Origin: JAZKDW01 sp040387375
GTDB taxonomy: Bacteria > Pseudomonadota > Gammaproteobacteria > Burkholderiales > Burkholderiaceae_D
DNA: 64,000 bases
Assembly (NCBI GenBank): GCA_040387375.1
Contig: JAZKDW010000008.1
Location: 62,001-126,000, forward strand
Direction: 5' to 3'
Every line of letters begins with the position of its first letter. Within the stretch, counting starts at the first letter, position 1. Below, piece by piece: positions 51,157-60,001 of this stretch. The notes under the pieces are model-generated. The model did no database searches. It saw nothing but the letters and a program-made list of their open reading frames with translations, and was not told the DNA's origin. The position numbers were made by a program, and so were the translations under genes.

Positions 51157-51172
51157 CAAATGGTACTATTTG
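51157..51172. promoter_or_regulatory. 16-bp palindrome between racemase-family and bug genes
   Basis: CAAAT-G-GTAC-T-ATTTG is symmetric except at two positions. It sits in the 196-base divergent gap, about 85 bases before the racemase-family start and about 100 bases before the bug start. It may bind the IclR protein encoded nearby, but no footprint is known. Confidence 0.4.
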
Positions 51173-51268
51173 AGAATAAATCATTATAACTGTTCATATG
51201 CAAGCTTTTGCAGCCTGTCCGGTTGCTGAATTGTTTGCTTGACACCCCCCTTAGTCCGGAGATATCCA

Positions 51269-52234
51269 GTGAAGAAAAAATTCAAGACACTTATAGCAGC
51301 CGCGTTGTTTTGTTCAGGCGTCAACGCCATGGCGCAGGTATACCCGTCGAAGCCGATTCATATCGTCATCGGCTTTCCGCCCGGTGGCGCCATCGATATC
51401 ATCGCCCGGGTCATGGCGCCCAAGCTTGCGGCCGATCTGGGCCAGCCGGTGGTGGTCGAGAACAAGCCCGGTGCGGGCGGCGTGATCGGCATGCAGTCCG
51501 TGGCGCGAGCCGATCCGGACGGACATACGCTGTTCATGGGCACGATGGGCAATTTCAGCATCACGCCCGGACTGGTCAAGGACTTGCCGTATAACGTGCA
51601 AAAGGATTTTGCACCGGTTACCCAGGTGGCTTCGGCCGGGTTCGTTCTGTATGTGAATCCAAAGGTACCTGTCAAAAATGTGGCCGAACTGGTGGCCTAC
51701 GCAAAGGCCAATCCTCAGGGCATGAATTTTTCTTCCAGCGGCAACGGCGGATTGCCGCACATGGCGGGCGAGATGTTCAACGCCGCGGCAGGCCTGAAGA
51801 TGACCCACGTGCCTTACAAGGGCAGCGCGCCGAGCGTCAACGACGTGATGGGCGGGCAGGTGCAGCTGACGTTTGAGTCGGTGGCTGTCGGCATCCAGAA
51901 CGTGAAAAGCGAACGGTTGCGCGCGCTGGCAACCACCGGCACGCAGCGCATGTCGGTCTTGCCTGACACGCCGACCGTGGCTGAAACCATTCCTGGCTTC
52001 AACGTCAAGAACTGGTTCGGCATCGCCGTGCCGGCGGGAACACCTGTGGACCGGATCAATCGCCTGCAGAAAAGCATTGCCGCCGCGCTGCGCCAGCCAG
52101 ATATGGGAAAGACGCTGGCCGGGCTGGGTGTCGATCCTGTGGGCGACACGCCCACGCAGTTTGGCGCCTACATCAAGGCCGAGACCGACCGCTGGCAAAA
52201 ACTGATTAACGATTCTGGCATCAAGGTCGAGTAG
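51269..52234 (+). CDS. Bug/TctC-family solute-binding protein
   Basis: 321 residues from the GTG at 51269, which has GGAG 7 bases upstream and starts the signal peptide KKKFKTLIAAALFCSGVNAMAQV. Bug pattern: IHIVIGFPPGGAIDIIAR, VVVENKPGAGGV, DPDGHTLFMG and HVPYKGSAPSVNDV. Followed by the aldolase gene 72 bases on. Fourth Bug receptor of the window; no TctA/TctB permease genes are nearby. Confidence 0.92.
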   Translation: MKKKFKTLIAAALFCSGVNAMAQVYPSKPIHIVIGFPPGGAIDIIARVMAPKLAADLGQPVVVENKPGAGGVIGMQSVARADPDGHTLFMGTMGNFSITPGLVKDLPYNVQKDFAPVTQVASAGFVLYVNPKVPVKNVAELVAYAKANPQGMNFSSSGNGGLPHMAGEMFNAAAGLKMTHVPYKGSAPSVNDVMGGQVQLTFESVAVGIQNVKSERLRALATTGTQRMSVLPDTPTVAETIPGFNVKNWFGIAVPAGTPVDRINRLQKSIAAALRQPDMGKTLAGLGVDPVGDTPTQFGAYIKAETDRWQKLINDSGIKVE

Positions 52235-52306
52235 CGGCACTGCCGGTATCGCAAACCGAACCCGCCGGATGAAAGGCGCCGCAACAACACTCTACAGATC
52301 AGGTAT

Positions 52307-53110
52307 ATGCAATCACTCAAGGACCTACGCAATGATGTCAAGGACAAGCTTGCCCGCGATGAAGTCGTCTCGTCCGTTACGGTAAGGCTGGTGCGCGGCG
52401 TCGAGATCGCGCAGATCGCCAAGGCCGCCGGGTTCGATACCTTGTACGTCGACATGGAGCACAGCAGTCTTTCGCTCGAGACCACAGGCCAGATCTGCAT
52501 CGCTGCCCAGAACGTCGGCATCACGCCCTTCGTGCGGGTGCCGGCCAACACGCCTGAATACATCACCCGCGCGCTGGATGGCGGCGCAATGGGCGTGATT
52601 GCCCCGCACGTGCGTTCGGCCGAAGAAGCCCGTGCAGTCGTGCGCGCAGCCAAGTTCCAGCCGCAGGGCGACCGTTCAGCCAACGGCAGCCTGCCGCATC
52701 TGCACTATCGCAGCTTTCCCGCCGACGAGGCAAACAGGGCGATGAACGATGTGACGATGGTCATCGTGATGATGGAAGCAGTCGATGCGCTTGAACGGGT
52801 CGAAGAGATCGCGGCGGTCGACGGCATCGACATGATGCTGATCGGCACCAACGACCTGACGGCTGAATGGGGCATTCCGGGCCAGTACGACGATCCGCGC
52901 GTCGCCGCCGCATACGAAAGGACGATCGCCGCCTGCCGCAAGTTCGGCAAACATGTGGGAGTAGGGGGCCTGGCGTCGCGTCCCGACCTGGTCGAGCGTT
53001 TTGTGCAGATGGGCGCCCGTTATGTGTCGACCGGGACGGACCTGGGATTTCTGGTTGCGGCCTGCACGGCGAAAGCGAAGGCGGTGGCGGGGATTAAGAT
53101 AGAAAAGTGA
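52307..53110 (+). CDS. HpcH/HpaI-type aldolase/citrate lyase family protein
   Basis: 267 residues, TIM barrel. Family marks: TLYVDMEHSSLSLE, a likely substrate Arg-containing loop, metal-binding residues in VIVMMEAVDALERVEEIAAVDGIDMMLIGTNDLTAEWGIPG (the Glu in MMEA and Asp in GTNDL), and ARYVSTGTDLGFL. Members split 4-hydroxy-2-oxo acids to pyruvate and an aldehyde or ketoacid. Co-oriented with the bug gene, so it probably acts on the compound that receptor imports. Confidence 0.9.
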   Translation: MQSLKDLRNDVKDKLARDEVVSSVTVRLVRGVEIAQIAKAAGFDTLYVDMEHSSLSLETTGQICIAAQNVGITPFVRVPANTPEYITRALDGGAMGVIAPHVRSAEEARAVVRAAKFQPQGDRSANGSLPHLHYRSFPADEANRAMNDVTMVIVMMEAVDALERVEEIAAVDGIDMMLIGTNDLTAEWGIPGQYDDPRVAAAYERTIAACRKFGKHVGVGGLASRPDLVERFVQMGARYVSTGTDLGFLVAACTAKAKAVAGIKIEK

Positions 53111-53176
53111 ACGGCGGGGAGAGAGTAGGTTAGGGATATGCTCAAAACCCCTTTTCCTGCTCCACTCAGCCGTTTC
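53111..53176. repeat. Imperfect direct repeat left of AbiE pair
   Basis: About 66 bases (ACGGCGGGGAGAGAGTAGG ... CCACTCAGCCGTTTC) matching 55087-55154 with several changes and small gaps; the last 15 bases are identical in both. The two copies bracket the AbiE toxin-antitoxin genes in the same orientation. Confidence 0.7.
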
Positions 53177-53348
53177 CTGCATTGCCATAATTCCGTTTAG
53201 CGCTCGGCGCAAGTCATCTTGTCCGCTTGAATCTTCGTTGCGCTTAAATCGGAGGTCGTGATCAACCTCGTGCCACGCCTCTTTCAAAATACGCCACTGT
53301 TGAACCTCAAAAGTGATGTCTCAATTTGAACTGAATTTCTATTTCATT

Positions 53349-53378
53349 TGTCAGAAAAATGTGATATTTTTTCTGACA
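53349..53378. promoter_or_regulatory. Operator-like inverted repeat at abiEi start
   Basis: TGTCAGAAAAAT, spacer GTGAT, ATTTTTTCTGACA: a near-perfect dyad (one extra T in the right arm) whose right arm ends at the first base of the antitoxin ATG. AbiEi-type antitoxins bind inverted repeats in their own promoter, so this is the expected operator. Confidence 0.72.
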
Positions 53379-54049
53379 TGACATCCGCATCAGCCACGCC
53401 AACACGCCCAAAAAAGGCGACCAAATCTCCAACGATCAAAGCTCCTGTCAGCATTGACGCCGCGATTCGCGCGCAAGTAAAGATGGCAAAAGACGGGAAA
53501 ATTTTCAGTCCTGTGGACTTTGCTGGTCTTGGAAGCCGCGCAGCAGTAGATAAGGTGCTATCGCGTTTAACTGCCAGTGGCGAATTACGACGCATCGCAC
53601 GAGGCCTGTATGATCAGCCCCGCACACATCCCTTGCTCGGCTCTCTCTTGCCTGCAGCCGATGAGATCGCTCGTGCGCTTGCGGGCAAAGGCAGTCTGCG
53701 GCTGCAACCTTCCGGCGCGTATGCCGCCAACTTATTGGGCCTTTCCGAACAAGTACCGTTAAAACTGGTATTTCTAACCGATGGTGCTTCACGTAAGGTA
53801 AAGGTAGGTAATCAGCAAATCACTCTTAAACACACCACGCCACGTAATATGGCGACAGCTGGACGCATCAGCGGACTCGTGATTCAGGCGTTGCGATACC
53901 TGAAACAATCGAATATTGATGAACAAGTTGTTGTGCAGTTACGCAAGCGCCTATCGAAAAAACAGAAGGTTGAGATACTGGCAGATGCACCGCTCGCACC
54001 AATATGGATCGCGGACATCATGCGCCAAATTGCAAACGGCGAAGGCTGA
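53378..54049 (+). CDS. AbiEi-like (DUF6088) antitoxin
   Basis: 223 residues from the ATG at 53378. A Lys/Ala-rich leader (about 1-30) is followed by a winged-helix core (KIFSPVDFAGLGSRAAVDKVLSRLTASGELRRIARGLYDQPR) and an alpha/beta domain with LRLQPSGAYAANLLGLSEQVPLKLVFLTDG, the usual AbiEi/DUF6088 pattern. It represses its own operon through the dyad over its start and neutralises the toxin encoded 3 bases downstream. A TTG at 53348 would extend the protein by 10 residues through the dyad and is less likely. Confidence 0.87.
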   Translation: MTSASATPTRPKKATKSPTIKAPVSIDAAIRAQVKMAKDGKIFSPVDFAGLGSRAAVDKVLSRLTASGELRRIARGLYDQPRTHPLLGSLLPAADEIARALAGKGSLRLQPSGAYAANLLGLSEQVPLKLVFLTDGASRKVKVGNQQITLKHTTPRNMATAGRISGLVIQALRYLKQSNIDEQVVVQLRKRLSKKQKVEILADAPLAPIWIADIMRQIANGEG

Positions 54050-54052
54050 ACC

Positions 54053-55084
54053 ATGCAACGCTTCTTGCAACTGACGCCAGACGATCAGAAATTGACCATC
54101 GAGCAAACAGCCGCACGTATCGGTTGGGCTGCATCCAGCGTGGAAAAGGATTTTTGGGTGTGCTGGACCCTGCAACAGTTATTTGCGATGCCTGAGTTGG
54201 CGCCACATCTGACCTTCAAGGGGGGCACATCGCTTTCCAAAGCATGGGGGCTCATCGATCGATTTTCTGAAGACATCGATCTGACGATCAATCGCGAGGC
54301 ATTGGGGTTTGGTGGGGAAGACAGCCCGGGCCAAGCACCGAGCAAAAAGCAGACAGGCAAACGACTCAAGGAACTCAAGGCAGCGTGCAAAGAATTTGTA
54401 CACGCCGTCGTGCTGCCGAATTTGAGCGCAACAATGCAAACGGTTCTAGGAAAGCAGCATTGGAAATTGCAGCCAGATCAGAACGATCCAGATTCTCAAA
54501 CAGTGCTGTTTGAATATCCGACATATTTCCAGGTGCAACCAGATCGCTATGTTAGTTCGGTGGTGAAAATTGAATTCGGTGCGCGCTCCGATCCGTGGCC
54601 CGCTCATGCGGTGCAGATCATCCCCATCATGGCAAAGGAATTTCCACAAGCATTCGCAGCACCAGAATGCACGGTGCTGGCGTTAGCGCCAGAACGTACC
54701 TTTTGGGAAAAAGCCATGCTACTGCATGAAGAAACTTATCGGCCTGCAGACAAAAAACGAGGCGCACGTATGGCTCGTCATTACTACGACCTCTATCGGC
54801 TGATTGAGCAAGGTGTTGGCGCCAATGCAGCGGCGGATTTGTCCCTGTTTGAAAAAGTGGCTGAGCATCGGAAAATATTTTTCCCGCAAACCTGGGTCGA
54901 CTACGCAACAATCCGAGCCGGTACCTTGCGCCTATCGCCACTCCCGGAACAGGAAGCTGGCTGGCGCCAGGATTATGCAGACATGCAAGGTGAAATGTTC
55001 AGCAACTTGCCACCAGCATTCGATACGCTGCTCTTCGCCATCCATATATTCGAGCTAACGTTCAATCAACGTATTCCCCGATAA
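54053..55084 (+). CDS. abiEii: AbiEii-type nucleotidyltransferase toxin
   Basis: 343 residues. The nucleotidyltransferase core shows FKGGTSLSKAW (residues 56-65) and FSEDIDLTI with D74 and D76, matching AbiEii/AbiGii toxins; the C-terminal part has EKAMLLHEETYRPADKKRGARMARHYYDLYRL, another family block. Type IV toxin of the AbiE phage-exclusion system, transferring nucleotides to a cellular target (tRNA in characterised relatives). Full length with intact motifs, 3 bases after its antitoxin. Confidence 0.9.
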   Translation: MQRFLQLTPDDQKLTIEQTAARIGWAASSVEKDFWVCWTLQQLFAMPELAPHLTFKGGTSLSKAWGLIDRFSEDIDLTINREALGFGGEDSPGQAPSKKQTGKRLKELKAACKEFVHAVVLPNLSATMQTVLGKQHWKLQPDQNDPDSQTVLFEYPTYFQVQPDRYVSSVVKIEFGARSDPWPAHAVQIIPIMAKEFPQAFAAPECTVLALAPERTFWEKAMLLHEETYRPADKKRGARMARHYYDLYRLIEQGVGANAAADLSLFEKVAEHRKIFFPQTWVDYATIRAGTLRLSPLPEQEAGWRQDYADMQGEMFSNLPPAFDTLLFAIHIFELTFNQRIPR

Positions 55085-55086
55085 AC

Positions 55087-55154
55087 CACGGCCGGGAGAG
55101 GGTAGGAGAAGGGAGATCCTCAGCCCTACTTATCCTGCGCCACTCAGCCGTTTC
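55087..55154. repeat. Imperfect direct repeat right of AbiE pair
   Basis: Right-hand partner of the element at 53111-53176 (ACGGCCGGGAGAGGGTAGG ... CCACTCAGCCGTTTC). Three bases after the toxin stop. Internal symmetry (GGGAGAGGGTAGG against CCTGCGCC) suggests a degenerate intergenic repeat rather than a transposase-made target duplication. Confidence 0.7.
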
Positions 55155-55309
55155 ATAAGCAACTTCGTTGTTGTCCGATATCCAGTCCTTGTGAGGTGGA
55201 CGGTCCGGTTGCGTGATCATCGCAAGAACCGGATATCGGGATTCATTCTTTCAGCATCGTCAATTCGAGGTGCGTCCATCTTGCGTCGGCTATTTTTTCT
55301 GCCGATGGA

Positions 55310-55738
55310 TCAGCCTTCTCCTGAACGTACAAGATCGTCGACGTCACAAGACAAATCCCGTACCTCCAGGATTTCAATGAACTGGACCTTGTTGAACGGG
55401 AGCTCGACTTCCACGACCCTGCCTTCCTTTTGGCCAATCAGCGCCATCGCGAGCGGCGCGAGAACCGATATATGCGCCAGAGTGCTATCGACATTCTGCG
55501 GGCAAACGATGACTATCGAATGTTCGTCATTCGAGTGTACGTTGCGGTATCGGACAGTTGAGTTGAGAGAAACATAGCCTTTTTTCTGGATATTTTCCGG
55601 AAGCAGAATCGATGTCGAAATCAGATCGATAAGGTTTTCCGCCGGATTGACTTTGACATCTCTGACGCGCAGCAATTGCTCGGCAAGTTTGCTAAGTGTG
55701 GAAGCATCATGTTGGGTGAGATAACGGTCGATTTTCAT
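55310..55738 (-). CDS. GreA/GreB-family (Rnk-like) protein
   Basis: 142 residues from the ATG at 55738 (MKIDRYLTQHDAS). A short helical N-terminal part (about 1-50, shorter than the GreA coiled coil) precedes the GreA/GreB C-terminal FKBP-like domain (VSLNSTVRYRN...HSIVIVCPQNVD, then ISVLAPLAMALIGQKEGRVVEVELP). This fits regulators of nucleoside diphosphate kinase (Rnk) that bind RNA polymerase but lack the transcript-cleavage tip. Monocistronic on the minus strand. Confidence 0.85.
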   Translation of the reverse strand: MKIDRYLTQHDASTLSKLAEQLLRVRDVKVNPAENLIDLISTSILLPENIQKKGYVSLNSTVRYRNVHSNDEHSIVIVCPQNVDSTLAHISVLAPLAMALIGQKEGRVVEVELPFNKVQFIEILEVRDLSCDVDDLVRSGEG

Positions 55739-56419
55739 GGCAAAGATTCTCCATTGCTCATTACCTGTACAGGTTTTTGGCAATAAATAGGAATACGGTA
55801 TCAAGCGCCGCAGGGGCGCTGACACAATGATGGAAGTTGAAACGGGGTGGCTCGGGAGTGCTGTGAAAATCCGGTGAAGGATTTCTCTCAGGCGCTCACC
55901 GAGCCTAAGAGAGGCAGGCGAGGTCTCGGGTGGACAACTGCACGCGACGGATACTCATGGCGAAGTATGCGTGCGACGAACTGCATTGAATGCAAACGCA
56001 ATCGGATTGAACGGCCATACGCAACTCTCCCTCGTTCAGGGTAGAACAAAATCGATTCGACAGAATGATAGTGTTGTTCAATTGGTGTATGGGTGCAGGT
56101 TGATTACGTGAGTCGAGTATATATGCCTGGAATTTTTAGTCAACCTACGCATGCAGTAAATGACGTGAGGCCGGCAACGGCAGACGCAGATTGAAATTGA
56201 AACGCACGCGTGTCAATTCAGACTCTACCTGACTATTCAGGTCAAGAATGATTTGCCCTGCAACGGTCCTGGAAGTTCCAGTTCGCCCGTTTGCGATATT
56301 GGTACAATCACCCGCCGCGAGCGATAACGCCAGATTTCATTAAAAAGCGAAGACTGAAAAACAGCGTTGCCCTCAGTCCTGCCGTCGGGTAATTTTGGCA
56401 TGCTCCATAATGAACGCAC
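55739..56419. other. Gap between Rnk-like and rhodanese genes
   Basis: 681 bases without a convincing gene. It contains a small hairpin at 55804-55820 (AGCGCC...GGCGCT), short spurious frames, and AT-rich stretches around 56070-56150 and 56190-56230. The divergent promoters of the Rnk-like and rhodanese genes must lie here. Confidence 0.5.
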
Positions 56420-57373
56420 ATGAATAACAAAGACACTTCCGCCCCTTTTGGATTCCGCCGAGACCTGCACAGATGGCAGCAGCTTGTCACCCCGGCGTGG
56501 GTGGCAGGGCTCATCACGGAAGCGGCGACTATCGCTGCGCCGGCCAGGGACTGGCGTTTGCTGGAGATTGGATTCGGCGTTTTGGAGTCATTCCTGATTG
56601 ATCACATTCCTGGCGCCGGCTACCTGGACACCATGCAACTGGAGAATGGCCCGCTGTGGAATAAAGTGTCAGACAGGTCGCTGCTTCAGCTGCTACTACG
56701 CTACGGGATTCGGCATGACACAACCGTTGTGCTGTATGGCCGACATTCATTGGCAGCAGCACGTGCGGCGCATCTCATGCTGTATGCCGGCGTCAAGGAT
56801 GTCCGCCTGCTCGATGGCGGTTATGCGGCCTGGCGTGGCTTGGGTTTTCCGGTCGCGCAAGGCATGCCGCGTCAGTATCCGGCCGCCAGCGATTTCGGTA
56901 CTGACTTTCCGGCACATCCTGAGTATCTGGCCGATATTCACCAGGTCCGGAAACTGTTGCGGCAGGCGGATGGATCCCTGGTCAGTATTCGCACCTGGAG
57001 CGAATTTATTGGTCAAACATCGGGCTATAGCTATATTCAAGCCAAGGGTGATATTCCGGGCGCTCGCTGGGGGCGCTCAGGCCCCGGCCACGACATCAAC
57101 AGCATGAGCGAATTCCACGATGCCGGCAGCACGATGAAATCTGCCGCTGAAAATTGCCACATGTGGAGCGCAAACGGAATCCGGCCAGACCAGCAGACGG
57201 TGTTCTACTGTGGCACCGGCTGGCGCGCCTCACTCGCTTTTTTCTATTCCTGGCTCATGAACTGGCAGCGTATCGGCGTGTATGACGGCGGCTGGTGCGA
57301 ATGGAGCCGCGATCCGGACAACCCGGTGGTTTGCCGGGTAAATGCTTCCCGCGAAGATTCATGCATCACCTGA
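56420..57373 (+). CDS. Two-domain rhodanese (thiosulfate/mercaptopyruvate sulfurtransferase-like)
   Basis: 317 residues. N-terminal non-catalytic rhodanese domain (about 20-145, HIPGAGYLDT and LDGGYAAWRGLGFPV) and C-terminal domain (about 165-310) whose loop CGTGWRA holds the nucleophile C264, followed by YDGGWCEWSRD. No signal peptide, so cytosolic. The loop CGTGWRA differs from classical CRKGVT (rhodanese) and CGSGVT (MST), so the true sulfur donor is uncertain. Convergent with the outer-membrane protein gene. Confidence 0.85.
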   Translation: MNNKDTSAPFGFRRDLHRWQQLVTPAWVAGLITEAATIAAPARDWRLLEIGFGVLESFLIDHIPGAGYLDTMQLENGPLWNKVSDRSLLQLLLRYGIRHDTTVVLYGRHSLAAARAAHLMLYAGVKDVRLLDGGYAAWRGLGFPVAQGMPRQYPAASDFGTDFPAHPEYLADIHQVRKLLRQADGSLVSIRTWSEFIGQTSGYSYIQAKGDIPGARWGRSGPGHDINSMSEFHDAGSTMKSAAENCHMWSANGIRPDQQTVFYCGTGWRASLAFFYSWLMNWQRIGVYDGGWCEWSRDPDNPVVCRVNASREDSCIT

Positions 57374-57442
57374 ATCAGCGAGGTCTTTTGTGTGCAAGGC
57401 CCTGGCAGAAGGGGAAGCAATGTGCGGTTTGAACCGCGCTTT

Positions 57443-58189
57443 TTAAAATCGGTACGTGATGCCAACGCCGAACTGACGATCCGCTTCAGCTGCCTTCAAT
57501 CCAAACTTCAGTCCTGCATCGACATCGACTTTTTTGGTTGGTGCGTAGATCAGACCGACAAGGAAAAAGGCAGGATTTGTCCGAATCGTTTTCTCGATAT
57601 TTCGACTCGCGCCAATATCGGCTAACAAATTGACCTGCGGCGTAACTTCATACACTGCGGCAGCTGATACCCGCCACAATAAGCGTTGGTTCGCATCACG
57701 CAATACCGCAGAACGATAATTGTTGACCTGGACGCCGATGTTGCCATGAAAAGTCCATGGCGCGTGTTCGGAGCTTGCCAGAAGGGTCAGCGCTCCACTC
57801 GTCCGTCCATTCCCCAACTGCTTGCTTTCGTCTCCCGTGGCAAGAATTAACTCGGGTTTGAGTGCCAGCGAGGTTTGCTCATTTTTCCAAAAACGCCACT
57901 TGATGCCGAGCGCTGCATCGTTCATGCCCGATGGGCCGGACAATGTAGCTGGCAGATTTCCAAAGACATCCACATTGCTGCGTATGCCATAGGTATAGGT
58001 AAAGGCGGCAACGCGAGAGCGGACACCGGCGGAGCGGATGTGGTCAGTGTTGAGCTCGATCTGGCTGTTGCCCTGGTCCTGCGTTCCCGTATCGTCGGTA
58101 ACGAGCGGATGTACAGCCTGGACATCGTTCATCATCATCACGCTGAGTGACAACGCGGCAAGGGGTGGCGAAAAAACAGAGAGTCTCAT
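57443..58189 (-). CDS. Outer-membrane beta-barrel protein (transporter-like)
   Basis: 248 residues from the ATG at 58189 (MRLSVFSPPLAALSLSVMM), giving a signal peptide ending near DVQA. The mature part starts with HPLVTDDTGTQDQGNSQIELN, a pattern seen in outer-membrane proteins of the phenol/meta-pathway-associated transporter family, then alternating amphipathic strands and a final GVGITYRF with terminal Phe, the outer-membrane insertion signal. An ATG at 58267 would add a polar leader. Function probably passive uptake; not proven. Confidence 0.78.
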   Translation of the reverse strand: MRLSVFSPPLAALSLSVMMMNDVQAVHPLVTDDTGTQDQGNSQIELNTDHIRSAGVRSRVAAFTYTYGIRSNVDVFGNLPATLSGPSGMNDAALGIKWRFWKNEQTSLALKPELILATGDESKQLGNGRTSGALTLLASSEHAPWTFHGNIGVQVNNYRSAVLRDANQRLLWRVSAAAVYEVTPQVNLLADIGASRNIEKTIRTNPAFFLVGLIYAPTKKVDVDAGLKFGLKAAEADRQFGVGITYRF

Positions 58190-58376
58190 TTTTAATTGTT
58201 TTAATGAACCTCGCACTTCGATCCTGGAGCCCCGGATTTCTGCATGCAGAGCGAAATAATTTGCCAATAACCGGGTCTTTTCCCGTTAGCGGGCAGTAAT
58301 GCTTGCGTCAACCAACTTTAACACGGGAATTTACCGCGTGCTATTGAGGGGCGGCTCCTCTGACTCTTCGGGTGTC

Positions 58377-59342
58377 TTACTTCTTGTGCGATGGAGGCAC
58401 TTTCGTCCACCCCAGACTGACGACAACAGACAAAGTGATGATGACGCCGACCACGGCAAGCGACAGCAGTACCGGAATCTTGAAAAAATCCACGACCAGC
58501 ATTTTGGCGCCAACGAATATCAGAATCATTGCCAGGCCGTACTCCAGGAAACGGAATCGGTCTGCCATATCCTTGAGCAGGAAGTACATCGCCCGCAGGC
58601 CGAGGATTGCGAACACGTTCGATGTCAGCACGATGAACGGGTCGCTAGTGACAGCGAGGATGGCCGGGATGCTGTCTAACGCAAAAATCAGGTCAGTGAT
58701 TTCCACCAGCACCAGTACCAGAAACAGCGGTGTTGCATAGCGTATTCCCTCTCGCACGACAAAGAATAGTTCGTCATGGCAGGTTTCTGTGACCGTCATG
58801 TGGGTGCGCATCCAGCGCAGTGCCGGGTTATTCCAAAGGTCGGGCGGCTTGTTGGCAAAGATCAGCATCTTGATGCCGGTTACCACCAGCATGAGTCCGA
58901 ACAGATAGAGGAGCCAGTGGAATTCGCTAAGCAGCCACACGCCTGCCACGACCATGATGGTGCGCATCACAATGGCAACAAGCACGCCGTATAACAACAC
59001 CCGGCGCTGATACTGGGCAGGTACCTCGAAGTAGTTGAAGATCAATAGCCAGACAAAAATATTGTCAAGTGCCAGCGCCTTTTCAATCATGTAACCGGTC
59101 AGGAATTCAAGCGCTTTCTGATTGGCGATCTCCCGGCCGGCCGAAGTGTCAAGGTACCACCAGAGCATGCCGTCAAACACCAGCGAGGCCGCCACCCATA
59201 CCATGGACCAGCCAGCGGCTTCGCGAAACGATACCTTGTGTGCGGTTCTGCCGCCCAGGAGCAACAGGTCGGCTGCAATCATTGCAAGGATGATGGCAAA
59301 GAAGCCTGCCCACATCCACCATGCACCAATACTCTCCACCAT
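58377..59342 (-). CDS. TerC/Alx-family integral membrane protein
   Basis: 321 residues, about nine hydrophobic helices. Family marks: GYMIEKALALDNIFVWLLIFNYF with the conserved acidic residues, FALDSIPAILAVTSDPFIVLTSNVFAILGLRAMYFLL, and VFDGMLWWYLD near the start. Alx-like TerC proteins are linked with manganese homeostasis, tellurite resistance and alkaline response. The gene is 12 bases downstream of an EAL remnant; whether a manganese-sensing leader precedes it could not be confirmed. Confidence 0.92.
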   Translation of the reverse strand: MVESIGAWWMWAGFFAIILAMIAADLLLLGGRTAHKVSFREAAGWSMVWVAASLVFDGMLWWYLDTSAGREIANQKALEFLTGYMIEKALALDNIFVWLLIFNYFEVPAQYQRRVLLYGVLVAIVMRTIMVVAGVWLLSEFHWLLYLFGLMLVVTGIKMLIFANKPPDLWNNPALRWMRTHMTVTETCHDELFFVVREGIRYATPLFLVLVLVEITDLIFALDSIPAILAVTSDPFIVLTSNVFAILGLRAMYFLLKDMADRFRFLEYGLAMILIFVGAKMLVVDFFKIPVLLSLAVVGVIITLSVVVSLGWTKVPPSHKK

Positions 59343-59354
59343 GATCAGGAAAGC

Positions 59355-59582
59355 TCACTTGCAGCCTATCCTCTTCCGGTGGCGTTCACCGTACTCCCAA
59401 TACCAGGACGCGAAACAGGCTCCCGACATGGGTTTTCCAATATAAAAGCCTGGTGCCTGGTGAACGCCATGCGAACAGATATAGTCGAACACACCTTCAG
59501 TCTCCACGCCTTCTGCCGCTACTTTCAGATCCAGTGTACGGCCAAGAGTAATCATTGCATCCGTGACCGCACGGCTTGCACC
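59355..59582 (-). pseudogene. C-terminal remnant of an EAL-domain protein
   Basis: Encodes about 76 residues matching only the end of an EAL domain (AMITLGRTLDLKVAAEGVETEGVFDYICSHG, then QAPGFYIGKPMS). The EAL loop and catalytic residues would lie upstream, but that frame soon loses EAL similarity and meets a stop at 59640. So this is a decayed 3' fragment of a former phosphodiesterase gene. Its stop is just before the terC start on the same strand. Confidence 0.8.
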
Positions 59583-60001
59583 ACCACAAATCTTCCCGCT
59601 TGCGGTGATGGCCCAGCGAGCATGGATAACGTTCCGGGCCTAGTGCAAAACTGGCAGCATCGTTGAAGAACTGAATTTAGTCCGGCCCCGAACCGCACCA
59701 GTGATCGTCCACAGGATTCGCACTACATGAACTGTTGCATCGAGGTGAAACAAATTTTAGGAAACTATTGAATCCCAGGAAAAAGTGAACTCGGCCTGAA
59801 TACTGAGACAATCAGTGCCGGCCTCTCGTTCCTGTTTGAATTGTCGAGGGAGCGGAACGATAAGGACTATTTACTTAAGAGCCTCACGTCGGTATCGTCT
59901 ATTCCGCATGGGTACTTGAGTATCGCGCAGCCATAGGTGAGAGGGGCTGGCTGCGTGTGCAAGCGGCCGCCTGTTTCAGGAAACAGGCGGCAATCGCCAG
60001 G
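59583..60001. other. Gap with hairpin between EAL remnant and solute-binding protein gene
   Basis: 419 bases with no supported gene. A 12-bp hairpin at 59966-59991 lies close to the end of the solute-binding protein gene. The remainder shows no repeats or RNA features I can support. Confidence 0.5.
59966..59991. terminator. Strong hairpin after solute-binding protein gene (no T-tract)
   Basis: GCCGCCTGTTTC, loop AG, GAAACAGGCGGC: a perfect 12-bp stem 10 bases past the end of the minus-strand solute-binding protein gene. No U-run follows on either strand, so termination would have to be Rho-assisted, or the element may protect the 3' end. Confidence 0.45.

Noticed and set aside
55087..55154. 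True insertion-sequence ends around the AbiE pair
   Set aside because: The repeats are direct and imperfect, no transposase or short terminal inverted repeats are present, so no IS is called.
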